Under the pieces are notes generated by a model, which saw only the letters and a list, made by a program, of their open reading frames with translations, did not search any database and had not been told where the DNA came from. A stretch of 64,000 bases of DNA, from contig CAJXQR010000002.1 in the NCBI GenBank assembly GCA_913058345.1, positions 496,001 through 560,000 on the forward strand, in the 5' to 3' direction. Made by a program: the position numbers and the translations under genes. This DNA comes from an uncultured Gammaproteobacteria bacterium. Its GTDB lineage: Bacteria; Pseudomonadota; Gammaproteobacteria; Pseudomonadales; Porticoccaceae. Below are positions 63,021 through 64,000 of the stretch, in pieces. Every line of letters starts with the position of its first letter. The first letter of the stretch is position 1.

Positions 63021-64000
63021 TTAACTTAGAAAACCAGGGTAAATTCCCCCCAGAATAGTCAATTTTTCTGCTCCAGTGACAGGGGGCAGATTACCTGCTA
63101 GTCCTGCCAGTGTTTGTTTTGCGAGCCAGGCAAAGGCCGCAGCTTCAACCCATTCGGGAGCAAGGCCTAATGCTGCTGTGCTATAGATGTTTACTGATTG
63201 AAGTAAATGGCCGAGGCTAGCCATCAATGTTGTGTTTAAGGCTCCCCCACCGCAGATAAAAACTTCGTCAATGCCCACAGGTAGTGTATTTATCGCATCG
63301 GCGATAGTTTCGGCGGTGAAAGCGAGTAGCGTTGCTTGCACACAGCCAGGAGAGAGGCTGCCAACTCTCTTAAGCTGCTGGTCCAGCCAGTTCTTGTTGA
63401 ATTCTTCTCGCCCTGTGCTTTTTGGTATCGAGCGCTGTAAAAAAGGGTGAGTCTTCAGTTGTTTTAGTAGTTGCTCGTCGCTGTCGTATTGGCTGGCCCA
63501 TTGGCCGCCGTCATCGAAGGCTTTATTCTGTTGCTGTTTAATCCAGTCATCGAGTAAGCGGTTGCCAGGCCCGGTGTCGAAGCCAATCACTTCACCGTCT
63601 GACGGGAGAAAGGTGAGGTTGCTGATACCGCCAATATTTACGATGACTCTATTTTGTTTGTTGCTGTGGAAAGCAGCCTGGTGAAAAGCGGGTGCTAGAG
63701 GGGCTCCTTGACCGCCAACAGCCATGTCTTTTCGTCTAAAGTCTGCAACGGTAGTAATACCTGTGCGGGCAGAGATAATGTTGGGGTCGCCAATCTGCAA
63801 TGTAAAAGGGTGGGGGGTGTCGGTGTTTGGTGGGCGGTGCCGTACAGTTTGGCCGTGGCTACCGATTGCTGTGATGTCGCTGGCTTTTAGTCCCGCCTTT
63901 TCCAAAAGGGTAACTACCGATTGAGCAAACGATTCACCAAGTTGCTTATCTGCACTTCCTAGGGCGTCGATGTTATCGTCGCCGGGTAAGAACAAGGACT
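63021..64000 (-). CDS. anmK: Anhydro-N-acetylmuramic acid kinase (5' part outside the window)
   Basis: Phosphorylates anhMurNAc released during peptidoglycan recycling, giving MurNAc-6-phosphate. About 325 residues are inside the window; the N-terminal 40 or so, including the SGTSxDG ATP-binding loop, lie past the right edge (family length about 365). Visible motifs: GSHGQTVRHRPP, VTVADFRRKDMAVGGQGAPL (reads TTVADFRRKD), VNIGGISNLTFL, FDTGPGNRLLD and FICGGGALNTTLM. A TTG at 63995 that opens the visible frame is internal, not the start. It ends convergent to erpA after a 227-base gap in which I see no gene. Confidence 0.93.
   Translation of the reverse strand, partial: SLFLPGDDNIDALGSADKQLGESFAQSVVTLLEKAGLKASDITAIGSHGQTVRHRPPNTDTPHPFTLQIGDPNIISARTGITTVADFRRKDMAVGGQGAPLAPAFHQAAFHSNKQNRVIVNIGGISNLTFLPSDGEVIGFDTGPGNRLLDDWIKQQQNKAFDDGGQWASQYDSDEQLLKQLKTHPFLQRSIPKSTGREEFNKNWLDQQLKRVGSLSPGCVQATLLAFTAETIADAINTLPVGIDEVFICGGGALNTTLMASLGHLLQSVNIYSTAALGLAPEWVEAAAFAWLAKQTLAGLAGNLPPVTGAEKLTILGGIYPGFLS

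Overview
The window is a gene-dense stretch of a gammaproteobacterial chromosome. Four blocks keep the gene order known from Pseudomonas: rsmB-fmt-def-lysM-dprA-tsaC-hemF-aroE; the minor-pilin cluster fimT/pilV/pilW/pilX/pilY1/pilY2/pilE; dsbA-cytochrome c4-engB-polA-thrB-znuA-zur-znuC-znuB; and hemJ-argC-DUF6776-bactofilin-erpA-anmK. The joins between blocks and the acyl-CoA catabolic cluster fit a marine relative of Pseudomonas (Cellvibrionales/Spongiibacteraceae type). Genus cannot be fixed from the sequence alone. I see no tRNA, rRNA, CRISPR array or intact insertion sequence.

Layout. 0-1.7 kb: accessory DNA with a frameshifted membrane-protein gene and a parDE toxin-antitoxin pair with its own promoter. 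1.7-12.9 kb: housekeeping genes for shikimate, heme, tRNA t6A, purine, DNA uptake and initiator-tRNA formylation/deformylation, then the TrkA-TrkH potassium system. 12.9-24.7 kb: a long minus-strand catabolic cluster (acyl-CoA ligase, sulfotransferase, three SDRs, two tandem quinone-oxidoreductase-like enzymes, an APH-type kinase, an ACAD10/11-type acyl-CoA dehydrogenase, two histidine-phosphatase-fold proteins, plus pdxH). The kinase + dehydrogenase + SDR + ligase set resembles the levulinate (lva) pathway, in which 4-hydroxyacyl-CoA is phosphorylated and then dephosphorylated by elimination. 24.8-30.7 kb: a TonB-dependent receptor, a periplasmic binding protein and a BarA-like hybrid kinase, which look like one envelope-spanning sensing unit. 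30.7-33.8 kb: a serC-serA pair, a structured intergenic region and an ASCH-domain gene. 34-41.3 kb: type IV pilus minor pilins and PilY1, preceded by a CRP/Vfr-like site.

41.7-51.6 kb: dsbA, cytochrome c4, engB, polA, thrB and the zinc locus with a Zur box between znuA and zur. Between polA and engB, exactly where Spot 42 (enterobacteria) and ErsA (Pseudomonas) lie, the sequence shows a sigma-E-type promoter, two hairpins (one with a C-rich loop) and a strong terminator. I read this as an unannotated sRNA of about 100 nt. 51.8-60 kb: hemL, a MATE exporter, a 1024-residue ammonium-transporter-PAS-GGDEF-EAL fusion, hemJ and a CLC protein with a channel-like residue pattern. 60-64 kb: argC, a coiled-coil membrane protein, a bactofilin, erpA and anmK, the last running off the window end.

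Best leads: the ErsA/Spot 42-position sRNA, the receptor/binding-protein/kinase trio, the Amt-c-di-GMP fusion and the phospho-acyl-CoA-like catabolic cluster.
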